A stretch of DNA of 64,000 nt from an uncultured Lachnospiraceae bacterium. GTDB taxonomy: Bacteria > Bacillota > Clostridia > Lachnospirales > Lachnospiraceae. The position numbers and the translations under genes were made by a program. Every line of letters starts with the position of its first letter. The stretch's first letter is position 1. Location: contig CAMUAR010000008.1 in assembly GCA_947086895.1 (NCBI GenBank), positions 1-64,000 of the forward strand. The letters run 5' to 3'. Shown piece after piece: positions 22,959-32,472 of this stretch. Under the pieces are notes generated by a model. It was not told where the DNA came from. It worked only from the letters and a program-made list of their open reading frames with translations, and ran no database searches.

Positions 22959-24608
22959 ATGAAAAAAGCAGGTTTGTGGAAAAAATCGGTTTCTTGTATG
23001 ATGGCAGGGCTTATGTTCCTGACCGCGTGCGGCGGAAAGGATGAGGAAAAGGGCAATGATACATCCCAGACAAAGTTTACTGTTATGGGCGGGATGAGCG
23101 CTCTAAGCGGCGGTTATGAGGATAATACTGTGCTGACTCAGATGCAGGAAAAAGCAGGTATCAGCATCGAGTGGATTACAATGAGTGATTCTCTCGCAGA
23201 GCAGGTCAATATCCGTATTGGAACAGATGATCTTCCAGATGCATTTCAGGCGGTTGGCTTTAGCAATTACGACTTGTCAAATTATGGTAAAGATGGAACA
23301 TTTATTGATTTGACGCCGTATCTGACCGAGGAATATATGCCAAATCTCGCGAAAATTCTGGAGGAACATCCTGAGATTCGCAGTGCAATCACCATGAACG
23401 ACGGCGGTATTTACGGGCTTCCGGCAGCAGAACAGATGGGAACGGCAGGGATTGGAAAAGAGAAAGATTACAGCATTTACTCGGTTCCACAGTTTTCTAT
23501 GATTAACAAAGCATGGCTGGATGATCTGGGACTCGCTGTGCCGACGACGCTCGATGAACTGTACACCGTATTAAAGGCATTTAAGGATAATGATATGAGC
23601 GCAAAGTACTATGGCAATGCCGCGGGCAGCACGATTCCTATGAGTACGGGTTTTGATCAGTGGTGCTGGGGCCAGAACGTATTCTATGCTGGTTTTGGTT
23701 TTACAAACTGGCCGAACGACGTATGCAACGACCTGGTGTTAAAAGAGGATGGAACCGTTGAATTTGTCTGTGTATCTGACCAGTACCGCAAGGCGATTGA
23801 ATATTTCCACAATTGGTACGCGGAAGGATTGATGGATATTGAAATGTTCAGCCAGTCTCAGACGCAGTTGATCTCCAAATGTTCTCAGGGCTATGTCGGA
23901 GTGGCTACATGGTGGGAGATCGACGAGCTGACAGGAGAACACGCAAAGGACTATGTATACCTTCCAATTCTTGATGGACCAGACGGAACGCACAATGTTA
24001 CACTGCGCACCGGAGGCGCGACAAACAGCGGCAATTTAAGTATTACCAAAGCATGTAAAAGCCCTGCAAATTTATTAAAATTCTATGACCAGTGGTATGA
24101 CGGCGAGATTGTAATGCAGCTTCAATATGGACCGATTGATGTTTACTTTACAGAAAAAGATGAGAATGGTTTATGGCAGAGTATCTCTGACAGCGAGTCG
24201 AGAGAAAAGTATGGAAAGAGTGCCGGAGAGCTGAAGGGGCAGTATGAAGTATATGGACCGAAGCTGATTTTAAGCGAGTACTACAATACAACATTTAAAA
24301 TGGAGGACCGCGCGATTCAGCGTCTGAAAGATCTGGATGAATACTGGATGCCGTTTGTGAACAGTACGGTGACCTATCCGCTTGACTGTGTGTTTACAGA
24401 GGATGAACTGGATATTATCGACCAGTATAAAGCGGATTTTGAGAGTACGGTATCCGAGCGCGAAGGTCTGTGGCTGAAGGACGGCGGCTTGACGGATGAC
24501 GAGTGGGACAGCTATGTTTCCACATTAAAGAGAAGCTGTGGAATGGAAGAACTTTTAAAAGTGTATCAGGATGCTTACAACCGCTATGCTGCGGCAAGAA
24601 ATGAATAA
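22959..24608 (+). CDS. sugar ABC transporter substrate-binding lipoprotein
   Basis: This 549-aa protein carries a lipoprotein signal with lipobox LTAC (MMAGLMFLTACGGK), cysteine about residue 24. The rest is a family 1-type extracellular solute-binding protein (IEWITMSDSLAEQVNIRI; DLTPYLTEEYMPNLAKIL; LDDLGLAVPTTLDELYTVLKAFKDND). At about 550 aa it is of the long LplA/LipO class that partners LplB/YtcP permeases. AAGGAGA before the ATG is the binding site. It captures the oligosaccharide outside the cell, probably a fructan fragment, judging from the two GH32 genes downstream. Confidence 0.9.
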   Translation: MKKAGLWKKSVSCMMAGLMFLTACGGKDEEKGNDTSQTKFTVMGGMSALSGGYEDNTVLTQMQEKAGISIEWITMSDSLAEQVNIRIGTDDLPDAFQAVGFSNYDLSNYGKDGTFIDLTPYLTEEYMPNLAKILEEHPEIRSAITMNDGGIYGLPAAEQMGTAGIGKEKDYSIYSVPQFSMINKAWLDDLGLAVPTTLDELYTVLKAFKDNDMSAKYYGNAAGSTIPMSTGFDQWCWGQNVFYAGFGFTNWPNDVCNDLVLKEDGTVEFVCVSDQYRKAIEYFHNWYAEGLMDIEMFSQSQTQLISKCSQGYVGVATWWEIDELTGEHAKDYVYLPILDGPDGTHNVTLRTGGATNSGNLSITKACKSPANLLKFYDQWYDGEIVMQLQYGPIDVYFTEKDENGLWQSISDSESREKYGKSAGELKGQYEVYGPKLILSEYYNTTFKMEDRAIQRLKDLDEYWMPFVNSTVTYPLDCVFTEDELDIIDQYKADFESTVSEREGLWLKDGGLTDDEWDSYVSTLKRSCGMEELLKVYQDAYNRYAAARNE

Positions 24609-24645
24609 TATAAAACGAAAAGAGTTTTAAACTTTTTTATGTCTG

Positions 24646-24684
24646 TGCGCTGTGAAAGCCAGGTTTGGCGAAAAAAGCAGCGCA
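24646..24684 (+). promoter_or_regulatory. pre-RBS hairpin before the cytosolic GH32 gene
   Basis: TGCGCTGT (24646-24653) pairs with GCAGCGCA (24677-24684), one G-U pair included. The loop contains a smaller hairpin, GCCA-GGTT-TGGC. The binding site AAGGAGG follows directly. Architecture matches the hairpin at 22899-22939. Confidence 0.6.
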
Positions 24685-24704
24685 GAAAGGAGGATTGGTT
24701 TCGT

Positions 24705-26186
24705 ATGATAAGCCAAGTTTTGCGCGACGCGCGTAAATATGAAGAGACAGCGGAAAAGGCGGTTGCGGTGGAATCCAGACCAGGATTTCATCTCTCGACC
24801 CGCATCGGCTGGATGAACGATCCAAATGGATTTTCATTTTATAATGGCGAGTATCATTTATTTTACCAATACAATCCATACAGTTCTCACTGGGATACAA
24901 TGCACTGGGGACATGTGGCGAGCAGTGATCTTCTGCACTGGAGATATTTGCCGACTGCTCTTGCGCCAGATATGGATTATGACCGGGACGGCTGCTTTTC
25001 CGGCAGCGCAATTACATTGCCGGACGGCAGGCATATGTTAATTTATACTGGGGTCGAGAAAGAAATAAGACCGGACGGAAGTACTTACGCCCTGCAAAGA
25101 CAATGTATTGCGGTGGGAGATGGGATAGATTATGAGAAGTATCCAAATAATCCAGTTTTGAGTGAAAATAATCTGCCGGAGGGCAGCAGCAAGTACGATT
25201 TCCGTGATCCAAAGATATTTCAGAAAGCAGATGGATCGTATGGCTGCGTTGTTGGAAACTGTGATAAAGACAGAGATGGAAGAGTTCTTTTGTTTTCCAG
25301 CAAAGATGGTTTTTCCTGGAACTTTGAACGGATTTTCGCTGCAAACAACGGAAGATTTGGGAAGATGTGGGAGTGTCCAGACTTTTTTGAGCTGGACGGA
25401 AAACAGGTTGTGATAGTCAGCCCGCAGGAAATGATGCCGCAGGGATTTGAGTATCACAATGGAAACGGCACGCTCTGCCTGATTGGAAAAATAGATGAGA
25501 CAACAGGGGAGTTTGTGGAAGAACACAATCAATCAATCGATTATGGAATTGATTTTTATGCGCCGCAGACAACACTTGCGCCAGACGGCAGGCGGATTAT
25601 GATTGGATGGATGCAGAATTGGGACACTTGCCCAGGCAATGCTTCCGATCGGTTGTGGTTTGGGCAGATGACCTTGCCGAGAGAGCTTTCCATCAAGGAC
25701 GGACGGCTGATTCAAAAACCGATAAAGGAGATCGAAAATCTGCGGCAGAATAAAGTATCTTATGAAAATCTCACTTTTACGGATGTAATTCAACTGGATG
25801 GGATAAAGGGAAGAAAAGTGGATATGGAATTGTCCATTCAGCCGGGAGATGAAAAACAGATTTATCACAAGTTTGCTGTAAGGTTTGCGCAGGATGGCAA
25901 TTATCAGACTTCGGTCAGTTTCCGGCCTTATGAGGGGATTGTAAAGATTGATCGCAAATTTTCCGGCTCAAGGCGCGCGGTGATTCATCAGCGCCGAAGT
26001 CTGGTGCGGACAAAAGGCGGAAAACTGAAGTTGAGAATTATTTTGGACCGGTTCAGCGCAGAGATTTTTGTGAACGACGGAGAACATGTACTTACAGTGA
26101 CAATGTACACAGACCAGACAGCGGACGGAATTTCTTTCTTTGCGGACGGAGCGGTCACAATGGATGTTGTAAAGTATGATTTGTAA
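24705..26186 (+). CDS. cytosolic GH32 beta-fructosidase (sucrose/fructan hydrolase)
   Basis: The 493-aa enzyme has no signal peptide. The three GH32 catalytic motifs are intact: WMNDPNG with nucleophile D39, FRDPK with D168, and WECPD with acid/base E223. The C-terminal beta-sandwich (about 350-493, ending DRFSAEIFVNDGEHVLTV) is normal. It releases fructose from sucrose, sucrose-6-phosphate or imported fructo-oligosaccharides; since the importer is ABC-type the natural substrate is probably unphosphorylated. ATG 24705 is preceded by AAGGAGG. It is the last gene of the importer operon. Confidence 0.93.
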   Translation: MISQVLRDARKYEETAEKAVAVESRPGFHLSTRIGWMNDPNGFSFYNGEYHLFYQYNPYSSHWDTMHWGHVASSDLLHWRYLPTALAPDMDYDRDGCFSGSAITLPDGRHMLIYTGVEKEIRPDGSTYALQRQCIAVGDGIDYEKYPNNPVLSENNLPEGSSKYDFRDPKIFQKADGSYGCVVGNCDKDRDGRVLLFSSKDGFSWNFERIFAANNGRFGKMWECPDFFELDGKQVVIVSPQEMMPQGFEYHNGNGTLCLIGKIDETTGEFVEEHNQSIDYGIDFYAPQTTLAPDGRRIMIGWMQNWDTCPGNASDRLWFGQMTLPRELSIKDGRLIQKPIKEIENLRQNKVSYENLTFTDVIQLDGIKGRKVDMELSIQPGDEKQIYHKFAVRFAQDGNYQTSVSFRPYEGIVKIDRKFSGSRRAVIHQRRSLVRTKGGKLKLRIILDRFSAEIFVNDGEHVLTVTMYTDQTADGISFFADGAVTMDVVKYDL

Positions 26187-26426
26187 AAATTATATTACGT
26201 CGTTCGACATGGTTTTCTGTGGGCAGGAATTGCTTTTACAGAGCAATGATACCGTTCGCGAAGGAAGATGTTTTTTCTTTCACCGAGCGCGAATCAACAC
26301 AGTAGAATTTCTGCAAATAAAGAAAAATCTGATATGAAACAGTATAGAAGCAACGTGATAAAAAATTTATTTGGCGGCATCCACAGATTTTAGATTTGTG
26401 TCAAACGCTTTGGAATGGGGATTGGA

Positions 26427-27389
26427 ATGGAAAAAATGGATGTGACAGCGATGGGGGAATTGCTGATTGATTTTACAGAAAACGGCGTGAGCATTCAGGG
26501 AAATCCGCTGTATGAAGCAAACCCCGGCGGCGCGCCGTGCAATGTGCTTGCCATGCTTGCAAAATTGAAACGCCGCGTCGCTTTTATCGGGAAGGTTGGA
26601 AATGATTTTTTTGGAACGCAGCTAAAAGCGGCGATTGAGGAAGTCGGAATCTGTTCAAAATATTTGTATAGAGACAATGAAATACATACAACGCTGGCGA
26701 TGGTACATACATTTCCAGACGGGGACAGAGATTTTTCGTTTTACCGCAATCCGGGAGCAGATATGATGCTTACCAAACAGGAAATACCAGAGGAATTAAT
26801 TAAAAATTCCAGTATTTTCCATTTTGGAACTCTGTCAATGACTCACGAGGAAGTGCGCGCGGCGACAAAACATGCCGTAAAAACTGCAAAAGATGCCGGC
26901 GTGATCATTTCCTTTGACCCAAATCTGCGCCCGCCGCTCTGGGAATCGTTGGAGCAGGCAAAAGAGCAAGTGCTGTATGGGCTTTCCCAGTGCGATATCT
27001 TGAAAATTTCGGATAATGAAGCACAGTGGCTGACCGGGTGCGAGGATTTTACAGAGTGTGTGGAGTGGATTCTTGACCGATATCCAATCCCGCTGATTTT
27101 GGTATCTTTGGGCAAGCAGGGAAGCCGCGCTTATTATCAGGGAAAAATGGTGGAAGCAAAGCCGTTTCTGCGCGCGGATACCATAGAGACAACTGGGGCG
27201 GGAGATACATTCTGCGGGTGTATACTGCACTATATTTTGGAGCACGGTTTAAAAAATCTTTCCGAAGAACAGCTGAAAGAAATGCTCACATTTGCAAACA
27301 GCGCTGCATCTTTGATCACAACAAAAAAAGGCGCGCTGAAAGTGATGCCATCAAAAGAGGAAATTGAGAAAAACAGAGTTCAGAGTTAA
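26427..27389 (+). CDS. scrK: fructokinase, PfkB family
   Basis: This 320-aa ribokinase-family enzyme phosphorylates fructose, the product of the two GH32 enzymes. The N-terminal MDVTAMGELLIDFT, the GGAPCNV and FIGKVGNDFFG segments and the ATP-site/catalytic motif TTGAGDTFCG (base Asp near residue 255) are all fructokinase-like. Start candidates are 26415, 26427 and 26436; GGGG six bases before favours 26427. Upstream, TCAAACGCTTTG (26401-26412) looks like a LacI/CcpA-type half operator (low confidence). Confidence 0.92.
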   Translation: MEKMDVTAMGELLIDFTENGVSIQGNPLYEANPGGAPCNVLAMLAKLKRRVAFIGKVGNDFFGTQLKAAIEEVGICSKYLYRDNEIHTTLAMVHTFPDGDRDFSFYRNPGADMMLTKQEIPEELIKNSSIFHFGTLSMTHEEVRAATKHAVKTAKDAGVIISFDPNLRPPLWESLEQAKEQVLYGLSQCDILKISDNEAQWLTGCEDFTECVEWILDRYPIPLILVSLGKQGSRAYYQGKMVEAKPFLRADTIETTGAGDTFCGCILHYILEHGLKNLSEEQLKEMLTFANSAASLITTKKGALKVMPSKEEIEKNRVQS

Positions 27390-27442
27390 AAATTTTGCAG
27401 GATACTGAGAAAATAAAGGAATAAGGGAAAGGAGGGATTTGT

Positions 27443-29815
27443 TTGTATTTTCGATTGATGCAGTTTTGTGAACGGGCATTGCTTGCAGCGTTTGCTCTGA
27501 TAATGATTACTTGTACAGGTTGTGGAAAAAGCAAAGAATCGAACTTAATGCTGCATCTTGCATTTAATGAAGGAAGCGGCGCGGCGGCAAAGGACAGTGC
27601 AGAAAATATTTCGGACACGGAAGTTCATTACCGTTTTACTCATGCGGCATACATGGAAAACCGGGAGCCGGAATGGAGAAAAAATGGCATATCAAAGGGT
27701 TCTTTGCTGTTTGACGGAAGCTCTACCTGGCTGGAATATGGACCGGAAGAAATTTGTGTGTCCGGGGACGCTTTTTCTATCAATGTGTGGGTAGCTCCGC
27801 GCGCGTTTGAATGGGATGATCCAAATGCTGCGAAAAATGGGAATGCTCAGTTGACTGCGATTGTAAGCCAGTATGATAAGGCGAAAAAGCAGGGATTTCT
27901 TCTTGGCTATCAGCGTTTTGGAAGGCTGTGTTTTGAGATTGGAACCGGGGATGAATGGATTACGCTCTGGGGCGAAGGAGAGAATCTGAAAAAATATGAG
28001 TGGAATCAGGTAACGGCAGTATTTGACGGAAAAAACGGGCAGATTTGTCTGTATCTGAACGGGGAGAGAATTGCTTCCGAATGGATTGCAATGGAATCCA
28101 AAATCAGTCCGGCAGAGAACAAAAAACTGCTGGTTGGCAAGAACTCGGAGGCAGAACAGATCGCCGCTGGTACGTTCCATATGTTTGCGGGGCTGATGGA
28201 TGAATTAAAATTGTACAATAAAGTGCTGAATGAAGAAGAAATTACAATGCAGGATGCGCCGGAAATTGCATACGAAGATATTGGGCTTGTAAATCTTTTA
28301 ACAGATGATATCTATAAGCCGCAGTATCACGGAGGACCGTACCAGCATTGGATGAACGAGCCGCACGCGCCAGTCTATTACAATGGTATGTATCATTTGT
28401 TTTATCAGAGCAATATGATTGGGACATACTGGCGCAATATCAGCTGGGGGCATTTGGTCAGCAAAGATATGGTAAATTGGCAGCCGATCAAGGAGGCAAT
28501 TACTCCGCAGGAAAATTCTGTTGTGCCGGATGGCGTCTGGTCGGGCGGTGCGACTCTTGATAAAAACGGCGTTCCGCTTTTGTTTTTCACCGCAGGCAAC
28601 GACAGTTTTGCAAAGGACGGCTTGATTTCGAATCAGAATGTTGGAGTCGCTTACCCGGCAGATCTCTCCGATCCATACCTGACAGAATGGATTGTGTGCG
28701 ACAAGCTTGCGATACAGCAGGAAGCCGGTCAGGGGCGCGCCGGAGAGTTCAGAGATTCCCATATCTGGAAAGAGGGAGATACATGGTGCCTGCTCCTGTG
28801 TACAGGCAGCACAAAATCCAGAGGCGGAAGCGCGATTTTATATGAGTCAAAGACGTTAGAATTAAAGCCTGACGGAACTGTAGATATGGATTGGAACTAT
28901 ATGGGACCAGTTTATGAACTGGAAAATCCATCCGGGCTTTACGGTACAAGCTGGGAACTTCCGATTTTGATTCCGCTGACCAACGAAGCTGGAACGATAC
29001 GGAAATATATTTTTATGATATCTCCTGCACCTGCTGCGACCGCGGACAATAAAGTCTATTATTTTATCGGTGATTTTAATGTAGAAACAGGAAAATTTAC
29101 GCCGGATGAAAAATTTGATAATCAGCCGGGACTCCTTGATTACGGGTGCAATGTATTTACTGGACCAAGTGTTTTTATCGATCCGGTAAGCGGAGATGTG
29201 TGCGTGTTCAGCATTATGCAGGATCAGAGAAACGGCGCGGAACAAGGTTCTTCCGGGTGGGCGCACAACGTTGGATTAACAAGGAAATTGTGGTTAAACG
29301 ACGATGGCACAGACGCAAAAATTGCCCCGATTGACGCGCTTCATAATCAGGAGGAAGATGTTCTTGTCGATGCAAAAAATCTTACCTTACAGCAGGCGAA
29401 TGATGAGTTGAAAAAAGTGGAAGGCGATCTGCTCTATATCCGGGCAGTTCTCACTCCGAACAGCCAGAATGAATTTGGAATCCGCGTAAAATCGGATGGA
29501 AAAAGAAATATGACATTCTTCACTTACAGCCCAAAAGAAGGAAAGATTTTTGGCGATACGAAAAATAAGGGAAGTGAAGCTTCGACAAATAGCGTATCGG
29601 GTGCGCTTGCTCTTGAAGATGGAAAATTATCGATAGAGATTTATATTGACCGCTCGCTTGTGGAAGCGTTTTTTAACGATACAAAAGCCATTAGTATGCG
29701 CAGTTATGGAGATTATGAGGCGCAGGGCGTGGAGCTGTTTTCCGACGGCGAACTGACAGTAGAAAGTTTGTATGCAGCAAAGATAAAGTCGATTTATAAG
29801 GAAACTGAGAAATAG
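27443..29815 (+). CDS. surface GH32 lipoprotein with LamG-like domain, nucleophile replaced by Glu
   Basis: The 790-aa protein starts at TTG 27443, six bases behind GGAGGG. LIMITCTGC is a lipobox, so it is anchored outside. Residues about 35-260 form a concanavalin-like LamG fold (LFDGSSTWLEYG; FSINVWVAPR; LLVGKNSEA). The GH32 domain follows. Its first motif reads WMNEPHAP instead of WMNDPNG, so the nucleophile position is E306, not Asp. The second Asp (D438 in FRDSH) and the acid/base Glu (E505 in WELP) are kept. It probably acts on levan or inulin at the surface, but the changed nucleophile may mean altered chemistry or a binding role. Confidence 0.87.
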   Translation: MYFRLMQFCERALLAAFALIMITCTGCGKSKESNLMLHLAFNEGSGAAAKDSAENISDTEVHYRFTHAAYMENREPEWRKNGISKGSLLFDGSSTWLEYGPEEICVSGDAFSINVWVAPRAFEWDDPNAAKNGNAQLTAIVSQYDKAKKQGFLLGYQRFGRLCFEIGTGDEWITLWGEGENLKKYEWNQVTAVFDGKNGQICLYLNGERIASEWIAMESKISPAENKKLLVGKNSEAEQIAAGTFHMFAGLMDELKLYNKVLNEEEITMQDAPEIAYEDIGLVNLLTDDIYKPQYHGGPYQHWMNEPHAPVYYNGMYHLFYQSNMIGTYWRNISWGHLVSKDMVNWQPIKEAITPQENSVVPDGVWSGGATLDKNGVPLLFFTAGNDSFAKDGLISNQNVGVAYPADLSDPYLTEWIVCDKLAIQQEAGQGRAGEFRDSHIWKEGDTWCLLLCTGSTKSRGGSAILYESKTLELKPDGTVDMDWNYMGPVYELENPSGLYGTSWELPILIPLTNEAGTIRKYIFMISPAPAATADNKVYYFIGDFNVETGKFTPDEKFDNQPGLLDYGCNVFTGPSVFIDPVSGDVCVFSIMQDQRNGAEQGSSGWAHNVGLTRKLWLNDDGTDAKIAPIDALHNQEEDVLVDAKNLTLQQANDELKKVEGDLLYIRAVLTPNSQNEFGIRVKSDGKRNMTFFTYSPKEGKIFGDTKNKGSEASTNSVSGALALEDGKLSIEIYIDRSLVEAFFNDTKAISMRSYGDYEAQGVELFSDGELTVESLYAAKIKSIYKETEK

Positions 29816-29913
29816 TTTATAAAAGTTGTTTGTGCAAAAAATAGAGAGATTAACATGAAAAATAAGTATAATTATTTATTTTTTTGTACTGCATTCGCAA
29901 AAATTGGAGTTTA

Positions 29914-29969
29914 TGCTGGAGCGTTATAAATTCTAATTGCATTTACCTGTACAAAAAAGCGCTCCAGTA
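29914..29969 (+). promoter_or_regulatory. pre-RBS hairpin before the CBM lipoprotein gene
   Basis: CTGGAGCG (29916-29923) pairs perfectly with CGCTCCAG (29960-29967), extended by a G-U and a T-A pair. The 36-base loop ends in CTGTACAAAAAAG. GGAGG follows at 29971. It is the longest stem among the pre-RBS hairpins noted here. Confidence 0.6.
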
Positions 29970-29981
29970 TGGAGGATTTTT

Positions 29982-32156
29982 ATGAAAAGAAAAAATACAG
30001 CAAAAGCAATTTCTGGTCTTGTAATGGCAAGTATGCTTTTCGGGTGTGTTGGATGCGGTTCCGATTCCGAACCAGATTCCAAAAAAGCGGCGGAGGATAT
30101 TGTAAACGGCAGCTTTGAAGCCGAGCACGAAAGCGGACAGTGGACAGGCTGGACACGTACAGGGTCGGCATTTAATGTAAGAGGTTTAAGCGATGCGGCG
30201 GAGATGAACGGCGTTCCGATGGAAAAAGAGGGAACTTTATTTTTCTGCGGAACCGCGGCGGATAACCCAGCAATGAAAGGAACGCTGATTTCCGATGTGT
30301 TTCAACTTGGGGGAAATGGATTTATTACATTTAAAATGGGCGGCGGGAAAAATACCGAAAAAGTGTATGTAGAGTTTTTTGAGGAGGGAAATGATACTGC
30401 GCTTGCCAAAGTAGCAAACACAGATTGCGACGGAATTTTTATCACCGATCATTTAATCACAAAAGTTGTTGATCTCTCTGCTTATATTGGTAAAAATATT
30501 TATATTAAAGTGACGGACAGCGACGATGGTTTTGATTATGCCTATGTCAATCTGGACGGATTTAAAGTATGTACATCCGACGAGGAAGTAAAAGCTGCCG
30601 AGGCGGATTATAAGCGTCAGATTGAGGCTTACGGAGAAAAACCGTTCGAGGAGGATGAAACATCAGCAACAATCAAGAACGGCGGTTTTGAAACCGGAGA
30701 TTTGACTGGATGGAAAATATTAGAGGGGACAGCATTTACCAATCAGGGCGTTGTTTCGACAAGCCAGATGTACTGGAACGACCGCAGTGTGTACGGTGAG
30801 GGCAGTTATTATCTGGATGGCAGCAACAATGGAGCGATTGCAGAAAGTCTTACTGGTGCGATCCGTTCGACAAAGTTCACACTTGGCGGGGATGGATATA
30901 TCAGCTTTATGATCGGCGCGGGCAATCAGAACTGTTATGTGGCTGTGTGTGATGGAAATACCGATGAAGAACTGATAAAAGTTGAAAATACATACTTCAG
31001 CGACCCGGCGCTTGCGCTTACACTGCTTCGTGTGTATGTAGATGCAAGTGAATATAAGGGCAGGGTGCTTTACTTAAAAGTGGTTGATCATAATGACGGC
31101 GGCGGATTCGCATTTATGAATGTGGATGATTTTCGAGTTTCTATGACATTGGATGAAGTGGCGGCTCTGGAATTAGAACAGTTGGATAAAATTAAAAATG
31201 AAACCTATAATTCTGCAACTTACGATGATTTGACTGCCTTGTTAAATTATTATAACAATTATCCGTATCCAGTACCGCTTGCCGCGCTTGTGATGAACTC
31301 ATACATTCCGCACAAAGTGGTAGATTGCGGGACAATCGATCTTACTGCACTTACTTCGGATGCAAAAGCTTCTTATGGAGAAACGGAAGTGACAGATTTT
31401 GAGATTTTGAAAGTTGTTTTTGACGGAACGGAATATACCGATGGTTTTGGTTCCTTTGATATGAGCAAGCCAGGCTGCTACAGTGTAACTTACGGGGTTT
31501 CTTACGAAGGAAAGTCGATTGAGGCAAACTTTACTGTTGTGGCGATGGCAGACCATAACTCGGTAGCAAACGGCGGTTTTGAATCTGGAAATCTTGCAGG
31601 CTGGACGGTGCTTGCAGAGAATTGGAGTTATGTGGACGGTCAGGCAGCAGGCGTAATTTCTGCCGAAAATTACTGGGGGGAAGCTCTGCCTTACAACCAG
31701 GCTGGAAATTATCATCTGGACGGCTGGAACAACGGAATTGATGAAGGAAGTACATGGTCCGTGCGGTCAACCAATTTTACTCTTGCGGGTTCTGGATTTA
31801 TCTCGGTGCGCATGGGCGGTCATGCGGCGGCGGTGCGCGTGTACAAAGCAGATGGAACAGAAGTCGGATATTATCAGCAGAATCGTTTTAGCGACGTAAA
31901 TTTCCCAAGTCTTGCGGCGGGCGGTTCCTGGGCGGATATGGGAACTTATGTAATTGATCTTTCGGCATATCTTGGCGAGGAATTGTACATTGAGCTGTGC
32001 GATGAGCAGGCAGAAGGATGGGCGCACGCATTCTTTGACGAGATCGTAACTTACTATGAAACAGCACCGGATTACGCAAACAGCGCCGACACTGTTCCAG
32101 ACGGCGGCACTGGTGAAGAAGTGCAGATTCCATGGCAGTTATTGCAGGCGTCATAA
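29982..32156 (+). CDS. lipoprotein with three related carbohydrate-binding-like modules
   Basis: The product has 724 aa. MASMLFGCVGCG gives a lipobox. Three related beta-sandwich modules start with VNGSFEAEHESGQWTGW (about residue 40), KNGGFETGDLTGW (about 225) and ANGGFESGNLAGW (about 525), each followed by YHLDG/YYLDG...S-TW/TGAIRST-FTL-G-GFIS-RMGG. Between the second and third lies an Ig-like segment. No catalytic domain is seen. The position directly behind the surface GH32 gene suggests it presents fructan to that enzyme and to the importer. Confidence 0.72.
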   Translation: MKRKNTAKAISGLVMASMLFGCVGCGSDSEPDSKKAAEDIVNGSFEAEHESGQWTGWTRTGSAFNVRGLSDAAEMNGVPMEKEGTLFFCGTAADNPAMKGTLISDVFQLGGNGFITFKMGGGKNTEKVYVEFFEEGNDTALAKVANTDCDGIFITDHLITKVVDLSAYIGKNIYIKVTDSDDGFDYAYVNLDGFKVCTSDEEVKAAEADYKRQIEAYGEKPFEEDETSATIKNGGFETGDLTGWKILEGTAFTNQGVVSTSQMYWNDRSVYGEGSYYLDGSNNGAIAESLTGAIRSTKFTLGGDGYISFMIGAGNQNCYVAVCDGNTDEELIKVENTYFSDPALALTLLRVYVDASEYKGRVLYLKVVDHNDGGGFAFMNVDDFRVSMTLDEVAALELEQLDKIKNETYNSATYDDLTALLNYYNNYPYPVPLAALVMNSYIPHKVVDCGTIDLTALTSDAKASYGETEVTDFEILKVVFDGTEYTDGFGSFDMSKPGCYSVTYGVSYEGKSIEANFTVVAMADHNSVANGGFESGNLAGWTVLAENWSYVDGQAAGVISAENYWGEALPYNQAGNYHLDGWNNGIDEGSTWSVRSTNFTLAGSGFISVRMGGHAAAVRVYKADGTEVGYYQQNRFSDVNFPSLAAGGSWADMGTYVIDLSAYLGEELYIELCDEQAEGWAHAFFDEIVTYYETAPDYANSADTVPDGGTGEEVQIPWQLLQAS

Positions 32157-32176
32157 AAACCTTTTCTATAATTGAA

Positions 32177-32214
32177 AAAAGTCCCTTGTCTTTCCGGCAA
32201 GGGACTTTTGTTTT
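32177..32214 (+). terminator. intrinsic terminator of the fructan locus
   Basis: GTCCCTTG (32181-32188) pairs with CAAGGGAC (32198-32205), extended by AA/TT pairs, and is followed by TTTTGTTTT. A-rich sequence on the left side would allow it to work in both directions. Confidence 0.85.
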
Positions 32215-32472
32215 GATCCGCTGTTTTTATTGAGAAATTCTTCCGAATGTTTTCGGGATAAAGCTTGCAAGCAATATAGAGTTGTGATAAAATTATTACG
32301 GTTATTGCACAAAAATTATTGTTATTTTATTATAATATTTACTGTTTTTATAATAAATTATTGTTGTGCTATGACTTGCAAAATTTGGATTCAGAAAAAA
32401 GCAAAGCGACGTTTATTAACATAGAATCTTCTTGATTAAAATGCCATGTATACGGCAGAAGGTGAGGAAAAA
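32215..32472. other. intergenic region before the aldolase gene
   Basis: About 260 AT-rich bases. A TATAAT at about 32331 could be a -10 for the aldolase transcript, but no matching -35 is clear. A small hairpin TGCC/GGCA (about 32442-32457) precedes the binding site GTGAGG, similar to other genes here. Confidence 0.4.
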
